From Cacajao melanocephalus (Eukaryota > Chordata > Mammalia > Primates > Pitheciidae): a DNA stretch of 64,000 bases. Of this stretch, positions 1 through 13,000 are shown piece by piece. The stretch covers positions 62,001 through 126,000 of the forward strand of contig CAUYLG010071306.1 of assembly GCA_963573385.1 (NCBI GenBank), given 5' to 3'. Under the pieces are notes generated by a model, which was given only the letters and a program-made list of their open reading frames with translations, did not search any database and was not told the origin of the DNA. The translations under genes were made by a program, and so were the position numbers. Positions within the stretch are counted from its first letter, which is position 1, and each line of letters begins with the position of its first letter.

Positions 1-256
1 CAGGCTGGAGCGCAGTGTCGCAATCTTGGCTCACTGCAATCTCTGCCTCCTAGGTTCAAGCCATTCTTCTGCCTCAGCCTCCTGAGTAGCTGGGACTACA
101 GGCACCCACCACCATGCCCGGCTAATTTTTGTATTTTTAGTAGAGATGGGGTTTCATCATGTTGGCTAGGATGGTCTTAATCTCTTGACCTCGTGGTCCA
201 CTCACCTCAGCCTCCCAAAGTGTTGAGATTACACGTGTGAGCCACCATGCCTGGCC
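1..256 (-). mobile_element. Alu SINE, cut by the window edge
   Basis: The strand shown is the complement of an Alu. It holds the diagnostic antisense blocks for the second-arm B box region, the central 'gtatttttagtagaga' A-rich linker complement and the 'gcctcccaaagtg' block. It ends at the Alu 5' end near 256. The poly(T) side lies outside the window. Subfamily not assigned. Confidence 0.95.
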
Positions 257-1734
257 CCTGCTTGCTCTTCTGTTGCTGCTGCAGTAGCCAGCTTATTGGA
301 ACAGAATCTGAACAACTCATGCTCTCTGAGCTGTAATAGTAAATAATGAATAATTTAATGTGCTACCCCCAAATGGTTGTGCGTATTTTAATAGATGACA
401 CGTAACTGGAGACAGAGTAAGTAAGGCAGGACTTCATGTCGGTCCCAGGGTGCCATTTTCATCAGCAGGAGGTAAAAAATGAAAGATGTCAAAAATGAAA
501 AATTGCTAATGAAATTCTGTGGTTTTCCTTAAACAGTATCACCTAGTGAACTTCCACTTCTCCTTTGGCATAATTTTCTTCCTAGATAGACTCATAGATG
601 ATCTGGAAAAGGCTGTGGACCCATGAAGTGACTGGGTCACTCTGAGGGAGTGTCTTTACATCTCAGTGCAGGGCAAGAGTTGAGATCGTCCACATCCCAG
701 CCTGGCCTTGGGTGGTGTTTGGAACCAGAAAGAGCAGGTTCTGGAACTGAGAAACAGGATCACTGCCTGTATTTCAGAAATTTTTTTAATCAAGTAAAAT
801 GTATATGAACCTGGTAAGTCTTGGAAATAATTTACAGCTCTGAGAGCCCCCCTTTATGGAAGGCATGTGCTGATCACAAAGTCATAACCATCAGTTATTC
901 AGAGGGAGGGAATGAAGAGGCCAGTTCCCTTGTGGCAGGGGTGAAGGGGCTGAGTTCTGGCTAAGACAACTTGCTCAAGTTCACCCAGCAAATAGCCAAA
1001 TTGTGCCTTCCCATTCCTGGCCCAGTTTACCATTGTTCTGCACACCCATTATCCCAGTTCAAAAGCAGAGCTGCCTCTGAGTCAGTCTCCTCACTGGGGC
1101 TGTGGGGAATGTGGGTGTCAGCACTCTGGGGTTGCAGAGGCAAGGAAACAATACCAGGTATTTTGTAGCAGGTAAGTGCTGAGTGTTCTTCTCTCACTTT
1201 CTGCATTTGGGGCATTCAGCATATAATCCTACAATTAGCTCATTAAAAAAATAAAAACTACTTGAGGGTCACCTTTAAAACAAAGAGAGAAGCAATTTTG
1301 AATTTAGCAATTTTTCATTTTTGACATCTAGCACCACCTCGCGCTCTGCAGCTACAAATAAGCTGATGGGGAACGGGTCCTTTTATGCACATTTGAAGAG
1401 GGAAGGGCTATACATTATGAATAGAACAAGGATGAAGGAATTGGCTGTGTAGTGCAAGATATTTTGAGTACATTAATCAGCCTATCTCTTTTAGAGTGAG
1501 AATCATTTTTTAAAGTAGGTATTAAACAGAATGCAAACAATTTGTGCGAGGCAAGTGTGCTTGATACACGATGGACGTATGAGGGCAGAGGGAGGATGAG
1601 GAAACACAGGGAGCGAAGCATTTAAGAGGGAGTTCCTTAGGGTAAAATAATGCAAAGGAAAGAAATAGTGTTTGGAAGAAGGATCAAGGTGATATCGAAT
1701 CCTACTTATATGGCTGCAGTGATTCATGCATTGC
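257..1734. other. Unclassified intergenic sequence
   Basis: I see no repeat consensus, RNA gene or credible coding exon here. The two short overlapping ORFs on opposite strands near 971-1215 have no recognisable domain and are of chance length. Confidence 0.5.
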
Positions 1735-1872
1735 TTCATTTACTCACTCCATGAGCAATAATTAGGGATTGCCCTATGCCAGCCCTGACCCTGCAGAACT
1801 CACATTCCATGGGAGAAGACAGACACCTATTCAGATAGTTTCAGTAGGACTTGCTATAATATATGGAAGCCA
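1735..1872 (-). mobile_element. L2 fragment, antisense
   Basis: The order of blocks (size-class phrase near 1775, 'cattccatgggagaagacagac', then a 'ttgctataat' block) matches the complement of the L2 3' region, where sense L2 reads about chart-like 'ctccatgagggcagggac'. It is strongly diverged, so boundaries are rough. Confidence 0.55.
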
Positions 1873-2759
1873 TCTCAGTTAGGAATGCTTTCCTTCATAA
1901 GTAACAGAAAGCAATACTAGCATAAATCGAAAACAATAGGAAGTCTGGAAGCAGGCAGCTGCTGGTGTGGGTTTAAGGCCTCAATGACATGAGGTCTGTT
2001 AGCTGTGTGATTTTCTTGGACTCTTCCCCCAGTGTTTCACGATGGCCACCATAGCTTTAGAGTCATAGCTTTCAGGGTGGAGGAGAGAAAACGCCAGGGA
2101 TGACCGGCTTGGCTTGTTAATCAAGGAAATAAGGGCCATTCTATGAGCTCCAAAGCAGACTTTCACTGACATAAGCCCAAACCATGTCCAATGCCACCCC
2201 CTTCCTCCCATCAGCTGCGAGGGGAACAAGGAAATGAGAGTGTAGAATTTCCAGATCCCCACTTCTCATCCTTTCTAAACCTTGCCTTCTACACCAGGAG
2301 GCTGACAGAGAAAAGACATCAGTGGGTCTCCTTGCTCTTGGATTTGGGCAATGGGCAGCAGTGGACAAATGCAGAGAAAGAGGAGAACGAGGGTGGGTTT
2401 TTGGTTGGGTGTTTACTTCCCTTGCTCTCTCTCTTGTGGCAGCAGCAGGCTGCATTTGGAAGCTTCTGTCAGGTAGTCCTCTCCTTCTGGGCTGGCATCA
2501 ACCAGCTCCCCTTTCCCTTATAGGCCTAGAGATACCCTGTTGTCTTTGGACCCCTGGTGCTGCAATATCCATTAGGCTTTCTTTACTGCCACTTCTTTGT
2601 AAATAGTCTCTTTATGAAGCTCTTCTAAAATGACTCAATCTGAATGTACCATCTATTTTGATGGGAACTCTAACTGATAAAATAGTGGGGTTGGGAAACA
2701 GGATTCTCTTAGTCAACCAACATTGTCTGTTAGAGGTGCCAAATTCCCTGGGTGGGCAA
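1873..2759. other. Unclassified intergenic sequence
   Basis: No repeat family or gene is recognised. Overlapping ORFs of 94-110 codons occur on both strands between 2141 and 2606, which is typical of chance ORFs in moderately GC-rich DNA. None shows a domain. Confidence 0.45.
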
Positions 2760-3000
2760 GGCGGGTGGAGGGTGTCAGAGAAGGGTTCACAGAGGAGCTT
2801 ATATTTGAGGTAGATCTCAAACAAGATGTAGAATTTCACCAAATAGAAAAGCGGTCAGAGGTGGAAGAGATGTAGAACCTTCTAGAAAGCGGAATTAACA
2901 CATGCAAGACTGTGGAGATGTGAGGGAGTGTGGGAGAGTGGGGAGAGGCCCATGGGGTGTGCATGGAGCACACATCACGAGAGTTAGCCTTTGGAGCTTT
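2760..3000 (-). mobile_element. L2 fragment, antisense
   Basis: The stretch contains the complement of the L2 block 'cctcctctgtgaagccttc' (here 'gaagggttcacagaggag') followed by weaker matches to the next antisense L2 blocks. The family is old and diverged. Confidence 0.6.
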
Positions 3001-3055
3001 ATACTAAAGGAGTATAGTGTTTCCTTAAATGATTTACGAAAGGTGTGGCTTCAAT

Positions 3056-3078
3056 TGTGTGTGTGTATGTGTGTGTGT

Positions 3079-3079
<1 letters not shown>
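3056..3079. repeat. (TG)n microsatellite at an Alu tail
   Basis: A short TG dinucleotide run with one interruption abuts the 3' end of the antisense Alu that follows. It probably grew out of that Alu's tail. Confidence 0.85.
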
Positions 3080-3354
<275 letters not shown>

Positions 3355-3599
3355 TAAATTGTGTTTTACAAAGATGATTCTGGCAACACCATGGAGGATT
3401 ATTGGAGTAGCTTGAGAAACCATCTGGGAGAAACTTTAGGAAGTTTTGACGGTTTTTCTCCATCAGACACTAAAATCCTTAATTAAAAACAGCTTTCCCT
3501 GATGATCTTCTCCCGCAAAATGACCCCTTCCCCCAAAACAGTCACCACATACCCTATTATATTATGAGTATTGTAGTTATTGTTATATTATATTATTGT

Positions 3600-3770
3600 A
3601 ACACAATAGAGTACGATAGCTTACTATGTTATTGACTTTTCTACTTCTCTATTAAAACTCCATGGAGACAGGGACCATGTCTCCAATAATCTTTGTATTC
3701 TCAGCACATAGCAGGGAGCCTGGCACACATTAAACACTCAATAACAGTTTATTGGATTGAATGTAGGGAT
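3600..3770 (+). mobile_element. L2 3' end
   Basis: The order 'ctccatggagacagggacc', then 'agcctggcacacattaaacac', then 'tcaataacagtttattgga' is the characteristic sense 3' terminus of L2. Confidence 0.65.
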
Positions 3771-3875
3771 TAGAATTGTCATCTACTGGTAAAGAAGACC
3801 CATTTTACATGCAAAGTCATTACCTGTGATGACTACAGCACAGCTTGATTCCCACTATAGCAGTTATCTTTCTGA

Positions 3876-4056
3876 TTGAAAGGAAGAAGGAAAAAAGGAG
3901 GAAGGGAAGGAAGAAGGGAGAGAAGAATGGAAGGGAGGAAAAGAGGGAGACAAGGAGGGAGAGACGGAAGGAAGGAAGGAAGGGATAGAGGAAGGGAGAC
4001 AGGGAGGGAGGGAGGGAGGGAGAGAGGAAGGAAGAAGGAAGGGAGGGAGGGAGGGA
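3876..4056 (+). repeat. Polypurine GGAA/GGGA-rich tract
   Basis: About 180 bases are almost purely purine on the plus strand, made of imperfect GGAA, GGGA and AGGG units with a short pure (GGAA) run near 3967-3982. The long ORFs across it on both strands translate to low-complexity Arg/Gly/Glu or Ser/Pro/Leu and are not genes. Confidence 0.95.
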
Positions 4057-4383
4057 AAATTTGGTTTCCTGAATGATGTGGATGAGAGAGAAAGGCAGTG
4101 ATAGGGAGTTGAATAGGTTCCTGTGTAGACCTTTACTATACATGATTCCAAAAAATCCCAAGTCAAGTTTTACTTTGGTTCAGTGAAACTGAAGGGGCAA
4201 AAATAGGCCAGGTAAAAACAATGGGTGCCCTAATTGCTTGTAGAAGGCTGGGTTATTCCTGCATGGGCTGGGGATTGCTGCCTGGAAGAAGTCCCTTCTG
4301 AAACCACAAGAAAGGAAGGGAAATGGAACAGAAAGGAACCACAGGAATGGCTGCACCTCGTTTTGAGCCATGCGTGCCAGTCA

Positions 4384-5087
<704 letters not shown>

Positions 5088-5285
5088 TTTCAATAATTTT
5101 GAGTATTCTGCTATAAGCCAGGCACTTGACATATTATCTAAGTCCTACAAAACACAGAGGCAGATATTATTATATTCATCTTATAAATGAGGAAACTGGC
5201 TTACAAAGATTAAGTAACCTGCCCTAGGTCACACAGAAAGTGATGGGGCTGGAATTTGGTCTCACTGTTTGTCTGATATCAGTGA
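5088..5285 (+). mobile_element. MIR SINE, sense
   Basis: The MIR core order is clear: 'ccaggcacttgacatattat', then 'ttataaatgaggaaactgg', then 'taagtaacctgccctaggtc', then 'acacagaaagtgatggggct'. Confidence 0.85.
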
Positions 5286-6941
5286 CTGTGAACTTGGCTT
5301 GATACTTTGATACCTTCTATGCAGCTTTCATGGTACTTGCATTTTCTGTATTTCCTCCCATTTACCTGTATTCTGTGACTCAGTGTAATTCCAGATGTTT
5401 GATTCTGTGAGAGGTTAGGTTTTATTCCCAATGAGAGCTTTGGTTGTGACTTTGCATCTTGAATTTTAAACCTTCCTTAAAGAAGAAAAATTGAGGTAAT
5501 TAAGACTCGTGAATTATTCTTTGAAATAACATGATTTTTCTTTCTCTCAGGCTTTTTGTATAGTTTAGATAATTTATTGTGTATTTGTCCTTGTAAGTAT
5601 TTGTTTCAGGAATAAAAGAGTGACCCTTGTTACCTGGCCTGTGGTTTCATTCACCTCTTTTTGCTGTTCATCAAAAGCCTATGACTCAACTCAGAATGTG
5701 CTGGAATTGGAGAGTAAGTAAAACCCCCACTAGGTCCTGGTAAGAGCAGCTGGTTCTTTGATGTTTATCAGGAGTGGACTCGGAGCCTGGAGAAGTGTAC
5801 ATGTGCTCATCAGCAATCAAACAGGAGTTTCTTATTTCTTTTGGGTGCTGAAATGCAGGATTTCTTGCTGATGATAATAAATGTGGAGTGCGCCAACTCC
5901 GGGAGCCAGCCTCTGCAGCCTGAATTGCTGGGCTCTTCATGGTATGATCCAAAGCTTCTCAGGAGAACAGGAGCCTCTGGTCCTAGTGATACAAGAGACT
6001 TCTATGCTTTCTTTTGGAAAACGCCTCCTTTCTATGCTGTGGTCTACAGACAGTTTCCAGCCTGTTGGTGGAGGCAACACCTTACATAGCACCCTCTTTG
6101 CCTGTCTTTTGGCACAGGCTCCTATGTTCTCAGTGCACCTTTGCCATTGTCTTCGACCTGAAACCTGAGTGCTAAGGTGGAATTCAGATTGTCACAAATC
6201 CTTAACCAAAGGCTTAGGAGAATTTCTTCTGAAGTCTAGGTGTATAGTTGTTGCAGTATTAATTTCCTTCGGTGATTTCTTCCTTAGTACTTGGTACTTT
6301 CTTTGGGTATAGGGCTTATTGTATTATTTTAACATCGCTTGTGCAGTGTAGTGTGGAGGTAGCTAGAATGTGGCAAGAAATTGATAAATGTGTGCTGAAT
6401 AAATGGCTCCCTTGCACAAGCCATTCTCCTTTTCCTTCCTTTGTCTCTTTCTTTGTTAAGTGTAGTAGAGGAGATCTTGTATGTCGTCCCTCTTGCCAGG
6501 TGAGGCAGGAAGCATGTGGAAGACACATGTAGGACAGCGGCTTACTATTTCCATGCCCTCCTGTGGCTGATTTCTAGTTACAGCATTAAACCTTGTCAAT
6601 TGTCCTATGTGGTAGGTTTTTATTATCCTCTTTTGTTGCTTCCCAAATTTGGAAAAAGCTTTGCTGTACACAGCTTTGTGTCAGCAAGACTTTGGGGACA
6701 AGTGCTGGCTGGGCCAACAAAGGGCCAACAGGATTAGTTAGCATGTATGTGAAGTGGAGCCAGGAATTCAGTGGAGTGGGGAACAGAGGTGAGTAAGATA
6801 AATGTAAACCTGCCCTTCCCTCCATCCCCAAACCCCCAGTGACGGTCAAGAGATAGTGAGTTTCTCATCTTACATAAATGGTGATTTGCTAAAGTCTTCT
6901 TTTTATTTTTTGAGCTTTTCTTTAAAAAAATTTTTTTTACT
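5286..6941. other. Unclassified intergenic sequence
   Basis: No repeat family or exon is recognised in this 1.6-kb stretch. Its several ORFs of 60-95 codons overlap on opposite strands and carry no visible domain. Confidence 0.45.
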
Positions 6942-6966
6942 AAAAAAAAAAAAAAAAAAAAAAAAA
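6942..6966 (+). repeat. (A)25 homopolymer
   Basis: An uninterrupted run of 25 A follows 'tttaaaaaaattttttttac'. I could not tie it to an Alu, L1 or processed-copy body upstream. Confidence 0.9.
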
Positions 6967-7257
6967 GAACAGGGCAGCTCCCAAGAGGGACCTGTATTGG
7001 TGCGGAGGAGGGGCAGCTCCCTGAAGGAGACTGGGCAGCTAACCAGGCAGATAAACAATCAGTGCCTTCCACTGCCCCACGTGCCTTCAGAAACAAAGAG
7101 CCTGACTTCCTACACTCTCAGAGTGGCCAGAGTAATAAGGCCCATCCCATTGGCCAGAGTAACCACTCGGGAGCACCACCGCCTTTGGGGGCTACCTATG
7201 CCTATTTAATTTCTTGTGCACAATAATCTTTGTGATTCTGCAGATGACTCTAATATT

Positions 7258-7600
7258 TAAAAAATTTTTTAACTTTTAATTTTTGGGGTACATACTAGGT
7301 ATATATATTTATGGGGTACATGAGATACTTTGATACAGGCATACAATGCATAATAAACACATAATGAAGAATGGGGTATCCATCTCTCAAGCATTTATTC
7401 ATTCAGCTGCAAATAATCCAATTATATTCTTTATTTAAAAGTATACTGTTAAGTTATTATTGACTGTAATGACTATAGTCACCGTGTTGTGCTATCAGAT
7501 AGTAGATCTTGTTCGTTCTTTCTAGTTTTGTTGTACCTATTAACCATCCCTATCTCTTTGCAAGGCCCCCACTACCCTTCCCAGCCTCTGATAACCATCT
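7258..7600 (-). mobile_element. L1 3' end, antisense
   Basis: The sequence is the complement of an L1 3' UTR, with 'tttttggggtacat', 'actatagtcaccgtgttgtg' and 'cccagcctctgataaccatc' in the expected order. It stops abruptly, so the copy is 5'-truncated. Similar AT-rich strings (aatatttaaaaaat at the left, aatattaaaaaat at the right) may be its degenerate TSD. Confidence 0.85.
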
Positions 7601-9024
7601 TGCTAAAATATTAAAAAATAAGATGACTGCTAAAAGCTCAAGCAAATTCAGGCAGCTAGCATTTGGGTTATAACTAACGTCAATCAGAGAATAAGGCACT
7701 ACTGTGACTCCAAAGGCATTTTCTTTCAGGCATGGACAAAGAAACTGAGTGAGCAGGCATGCACAGGTGTGACTGTGACACACACAGCACTATTTTCTTA
7801 TATGCCTCATGAAAATCTTTTCCAGTGTTCTCTTGTCACGTCCAAAACAACTGTTGTCTTTGGCAAGCCCTAGTTTCTTTTCTGCTATTTAGTTGCTTTT
7901 AGTTTTATGGAGAGCAAAAAAAATTTAGAGAAGGATGGTGTGCAACTTCCAGAACCAAAAAGAAACCAAACACCATGTGTAAGTAAATGATGGTTTGAAG
8001 AATTGGAAAACTGGAATCTAAATAAATAGAAGGAATGCCCCTATTACAAGTCCCTGTGTAGCAAAAACTGTTGCCTTAGGGAAAAAATCCAATCACCTTC
8101 CTAATTATCCTAAGTCTTTATGAGTGAAACACAGTATTCACATCAGGGGGCCTGTTACTTAACCTTCATCCCCCTTTATTCACCCAGCCTCCTAATCCTG
8201 GATTAAATTTCAAACTGATAAAATGCTTTTGCTAGCCACATTAGTGCAATAAACACAAAACTGTCTGCCATCAGGAGATACTTATATTCTTTTAGAAAAA
8301 CAAGCAGGAAATGTTGATGAAAACCATTTGAAAACTGAAGGGAAAAAAGAAATAAATAAAAATAATAAAAATGTATTACTGCAGGCAATCCGTGAACTTG
8401 GGGGTGGGTGGGTAACAAAGGATTTCTGGCTTTGATTCATACCTTCAGAGAGGTTTCCTTAATGACTGCTCTTTTGTGTCGCCAAAGCCGTGTTCATTTA
8501 TCAGTCTGTGGTTTAATCCAAACCTATCAGGATGAAAATTCAAGGAGGATGAAGGTTAAGTGACAGACATTCCGACTTGGAAACTACAGAGTTGATAAAT
8601 GTCTACAAAACTTGACTGTAAAGGCTGAGAGGGAAAAATCTGTCTCCAGGAGGCACTAGAAAAAAAAGAGGTGATTGGGTGGGGGTTTGGGGGGTAGAAG
8701 AATCTGATTGAAACAGAAGGAGCACGTTTTATTTTAACAATGCATTTAATTAATTGTGAGTCAGAGGAAAATTCTGAACCATGTCTCTCTCATATATCAA
8801 CGCCGATAAATTTGAGGTGATAAGTATATTGTAGCAAAAAAAGCAAAGGCATTAATCTTGGGGAAACAGGTTTTAATAAAAGAGTAAGATGTCTTTAGTA
8901 GTGTTGTTCTGCCCGTCACTTTGTTCTCATTGGTACTTTTTCCTTTCTGACCTCAGGATGCTCAGTTGTCCTCACCATCTCCTCCCTTTCTCAGATGTAT
9001 GTATTTCCTCTTCTCTAAAGTGCC
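7601..9024. other. Unclassified intergenic sequence
   Basis: This 1.4 kb is AT-rich unique sequence. I see no repeat consensus or credible exon. Confidence 0.45.
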
Positions 9025-9082
9025 TCTCGTCTAGTTAATCTGGTTGATCCTGCCACATAGTACAATGTCTGGCATGTAGTAA
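9025..9082 (+). mobile_element. L2 3' end, left part
   Basis: The phrase 'caatgtctggcatgtagta' is the diverged L2 terminal 'gtgcctggcacatagtag'. It is interrupted by the LTR that follows and resumes at 9733. Confidence 0.6.
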
Positions 9083-9732
9083 TGAGGCAGGAGAATAGGG
9101 TCTAGAGGCAGGGAAACTAAAAGTGGATTCAGGCTGACTTCTAGCACTAAATAAAAAGGAAAACTCCAACTTTGTATGACCAAGTAACAAAAGGACCAGA
9201 GGCTACTCCCTTTGCAACTTCCCCACTTTTCTGCTAGCAAATGAATAACTGAAAGTACCTCTTGTTGGTCCCCTCCCCCAACCAATCAGACTGATTGCAA
9301 GCCTAGTCTTTGTTTGCATAGGAGTATAACTTCATAAGTTCACTTCAGCCTCTGATTGGTCACTTTCCACAACCAATCAGATGTTTGCATAGCGTGTAAC
9401 TTTGTAACTTTGCTTTATCCTCTGATTGGTCGCTTCCCACAACCAATCAGACTGACTGGGGGGAGCACTACTTCATTTACATAGGGTGTGCCCTGGGTAA
9501 CCAACGGGAAACCTCCAGAGGGTATTTAAACCTCTAGAGGGTATTTAAAATTCTGTAACTGAGCCCTTGAGCTGCTGCTCCACTGGCTCCCACCCTGTGG
9601 AGTATACTTTTCAATAAGTCTCTGCTTTTGTTGCTTCATTCTTTCTTTGCTTTGCTGTGCATTTGGTCCAATTCTGTGTTCAAAATGCCAAGAACCTGGA
9701 CAATTTTCAGTCAACACCCTCTACCAGTGACA
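9083..9732 (+). mobile_element. Solo LTR of an ERV1-class endogenous retrovirus
   Basis: The element starts TG and ends CA, is 650 bp long and is flanked by a 4-bp target duplication, GTAA (9079-9082) and GTAG (9733-9736), with one mismatch. The upstream part (U3) holds repeated CCAAT boxes in inverted pairs (9352-9380 and 9422-9450). A duplicated TATA-like unit lies at 9511-9548, and a poly(A)-signal-like CAATAAG near 9613 is followed by a T-rich R/U5 part. A 4-bp TSD and this layout fit ERV1 LTRs. It resembles LTR8-type sequences, but the family name is tentative. No internal viral genes are present. Confidence 0.75.
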
Positions 9733-9780
9733 GTAGGTGTTCAATAAGTGTTTGTTTAATTGAGTCAAATTGTATTTGGA
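9733..9780 (+). mobile_element. L2 3' end, right part
   Basis: The string 'gtaggtgttcaataagtgtt' continues the L2 terminus broken at 9082. Joining the two sides restores an uninterrupted L2 3' end. Confidence 0.65.
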
Positions 9781-9860
9781 GCTGCTCTCTTATGAACTGG
9801 CTGCCTCTGGTATGTTGCACATCCATGAGACCTCTTTTTACCATCCCTGGCTTCTAAACT

Positions 9861-10035
9861 TGGTATGGCAGTTAAGAGCTTAACTCTGGAATCAAACTCA
9901 GTGTGACCTCAGGTAAGTTACTTAACCTTTCCGGCTCCATTTTCTCCATTTGTAAAGTGAGGTTATAACAGTGCCTACCTTATAAGATTGTTATGAAGAT
10001 GAACTGAGTTCATATGTATAAAAATTCTTAGAAAA
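9861..10035 (-). mobile_element. MIR SINE, antisense
   Basis: The complement of MIR is recognisable from 'gtgacctcaggtaagttact', 'tttctccatttgtaaagtga' and 'gcctaccttataagattgtt' in order. Confidence 0.85.
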
Positions 10036-13000
10036 AAGAGAAAATGGCTTTTCTGACAGAAATGGCACATGTAGACGAACATTTTCAGTACTGTAAAGGA
10101 ATAAAAATCTGTAAATTCCTTAAAAGGTAAAAGTTACAAGTGCCTGTGGAAATTAGAAAAATGAAGAATTTGGCATGAGTGACATCTCTTTTCTCTACCT
10201 CCATGTCCTCTTTTCGGGAATAAAAGCAATCTCAGAAAATACACTAAAACCATACTGAAGAGTAATTAATTAGTACCTAACATTTAAAGTTTATGTCCAA
10301 AAAGTACGTCTGCTGGGCCTAGCACATCACCTGTGCATGGTGACTGCTCCCTCAGCAATATACATATAAAGAAAGTGACTTTCTGCTTCTAAGTGAATGG
10401 TAATAATGATAAATCATGGGGAGGTTTTTACAACTAGTTCCTTTTTAGGGCCAATAGTGACATTTCGCTTTTATCTAATTCTTGGATTGACTTCTGGTTT
10501 GGCTGACATTATTCTAGTGCATTCTCTCATTTTTCCCTTCTCCTAATTAAAGAGTATCTTAACCAAGGCAGAGACTAAACTTGGAATCAGGGTGGCACTT
10601 TGGCATCAAAAGAATGAAAACCAAGCTTTTCATTGCTAACATAATCCATTTTTTCCTGAGTGGGTAATTGTTTGGGGCCATTACTACTTCCTGTTCTGCG
10701 ATGGAAACTTGAAAGACAAATCTCTGGGAGAGGACCACATATGGATACAGTAGAGCAAGATGCTGGGATAATAGTTTGGTGGAAGTGGCCACTGGGGAGA
10801 AAGAATTGGAAGAGTGACTCTGGCATGAGTCTTCCTGCAGACTCTTGGAGCCAATGCTCTGCTATGGGTTGGGCTGTCTCCACGGTGCTGTGGAACCTCA
10901 TCTGTCTTGGGCAGAGGATTAAAGGATGTCCCCACCTACTCCTTTCTCATGGGATGCCTGGAGGTGGGGCACCCCTGCAAACCTCATCTGGACAGAGGAG
11001 GGAGTGCCCTTCTGAACGTTAGTGGAAGGAATCGTGTTCTGCAACCTGTCACTCTCCCTTCAGTGTCCTCCTTAACAAAGGCCTGCAAATTTCCAGGCAA
11101 GGAAATACGCCTTTTGAAATGTCCCCTTTTTCTTTGCTCTGTCATGAGACTCTGTGCCCGTAAGTAGTTTGTCAGGAACAAAATTTCCAACAATGATTAT
11201 CCAATATTCTATTTCCTTCAAAAGCTTTATATTACTGTCTTGTATTCACTTCAGAATCTTAGTATTTAGCTTATTTAGAGAGATAAACAAATATTATGAT
11301 GATGACAACAGCCAATAAACAAATGGTAATAACAGCAGAGGCCTAACTACAAGAATTAATTAACAAGAAACAGGCAACAGGCCCAGCTGTCTTGAGCAAT
11401 TGTGAAGGCGTAACTCGAAACATGGAAGATGTTCAAAGGAAGACTTAAGTGCAGGAAAAAACAGCACGTGCTGTTCACATGTACACTACAGATGTGAGCT
11501 TTGTTAGCAGCTTCTCTTTTTACGGTAAATCTGGTGTTGGTATTACAAGATCACATCAATTATGTCAAATTTAAAAATGCCACATGACACAAGAGAGCTA
11601 CAGGGAGAAATTCCACTGGTAAAGGCATTGAAGATAATTTTATTAGCTTAATCTTAGCATTATGTGTTGTTTTGTTCTACTGTCCAGTTGTGAGGCTAAA
11701 TCTATTTGTACTTTTGTAGCACATGGTATTATATTGAGACTTTTCCTATTTGCAGAGAAACTCCCTTCACCTTCCAATTAAGAAGTAATGACACATGTAT
11801 ATTGAAAGGAAACTATTTATAAGTAGTATAACCATATTGTTGTTCAAATCAGGTCACTTTTAAAAATGAAAGAAGATGCCGTTAATAATTATGCTGAGAC
11901 AATAGGCAGAAATGAAAACTGTCCAAGGAGAGTCAGAATGTATAGTTCCTTGAATTAAAAGGCCAGAGTAGGGAGGCTAGATTTGCATCAATCTTCAGAA
12001 GATAACAATGGTTATCAGATTTCAACTTTATAGCTTGCTGTATGTTGAGAGAGATGACGTCATTCATAGTACAGTCAATTTTATTATATTTAGTCACTTA
12101 AGAATGAGTAATGATGTTTCTCTCCACTGCAGACTTTTCCTTGGTTCCTTACAAAAATAGTTTAAAACGTTATTTATTTTTAAAATTGACAAAAAATAAT
12201 TTTTTTCTTAGCCTCTAGCGTCTATACACTTGATTTTATTTTCCTTCAACATTTTTTCCTCTTAATAGAGAGTACCAGAATATGAGTTATTTTCCTCCTA
12301 ACTTTCCAGCATACCTAATAGTGGCTGAGTGTCTCCCTGCAGTGGCATGGGGCTTGCACTCAGAACCTCTAGAATAATATCCTACGCCTTCCAAAAATTA
12401 CAGTAGCAGATTTCTGTGGAGGTGACAACCTATGGTGTTCTTTTCTGTTCAGCCATCCATCCAGTTGTTCACTGATAAATGGGGTTAGGAAATCTCCTTT
12501 TTAGGTCCCCTAGAGCAATGCATATGATCACAAAGCTTTGGCTTCTCTCTCATCTCACTGAATGCTGAATCCAAGCCATTAGCACACGATGACCTTCCAC
12601 AGTTCAGGGAAACATCACTTGGTTAGGCTGAGACCCAATCTGTGCAATCCACTTAATAAAGAAGTAGAAATCTTCCCTCGATGCTGAAAAGGTTCAGTTT
12701 GACCTCTCTATCTTGAACTTTGGTCTCTCATTATTTCAAATGGAGGCAGCGTGGTCAACTGTACACAATTGCTGACCATCTTACAAATTGAGAGACATGT
12801 GGCCTCTGAAACATCGTGGAAGGACTACTCACAATGACAGATAATTTTCTGTTGGCTACTCTTGTCCCAGAGCAATTTGATAGTGCTGACTTTTTGGCAC
12901 ACCTGGAAATACTTCTCATCTAAACTTCAACCCTAACTAACCCCGTACCCCATGCTGTACCTTGAGACTTCTAGGGCTTCATCTCCAAGGGCTACCTTTT

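Noticed and set aside
3820..4166. Overlapping ORFs of 100-113 codons rich in Ser/Pro/Leu
   Set aside because: They are translations of the polypurine tract.
6280..6966. Possible processed copy ending in the 25-A run
   Set aside because: No similarity to a known transcript and no matching TSD around the run were found.
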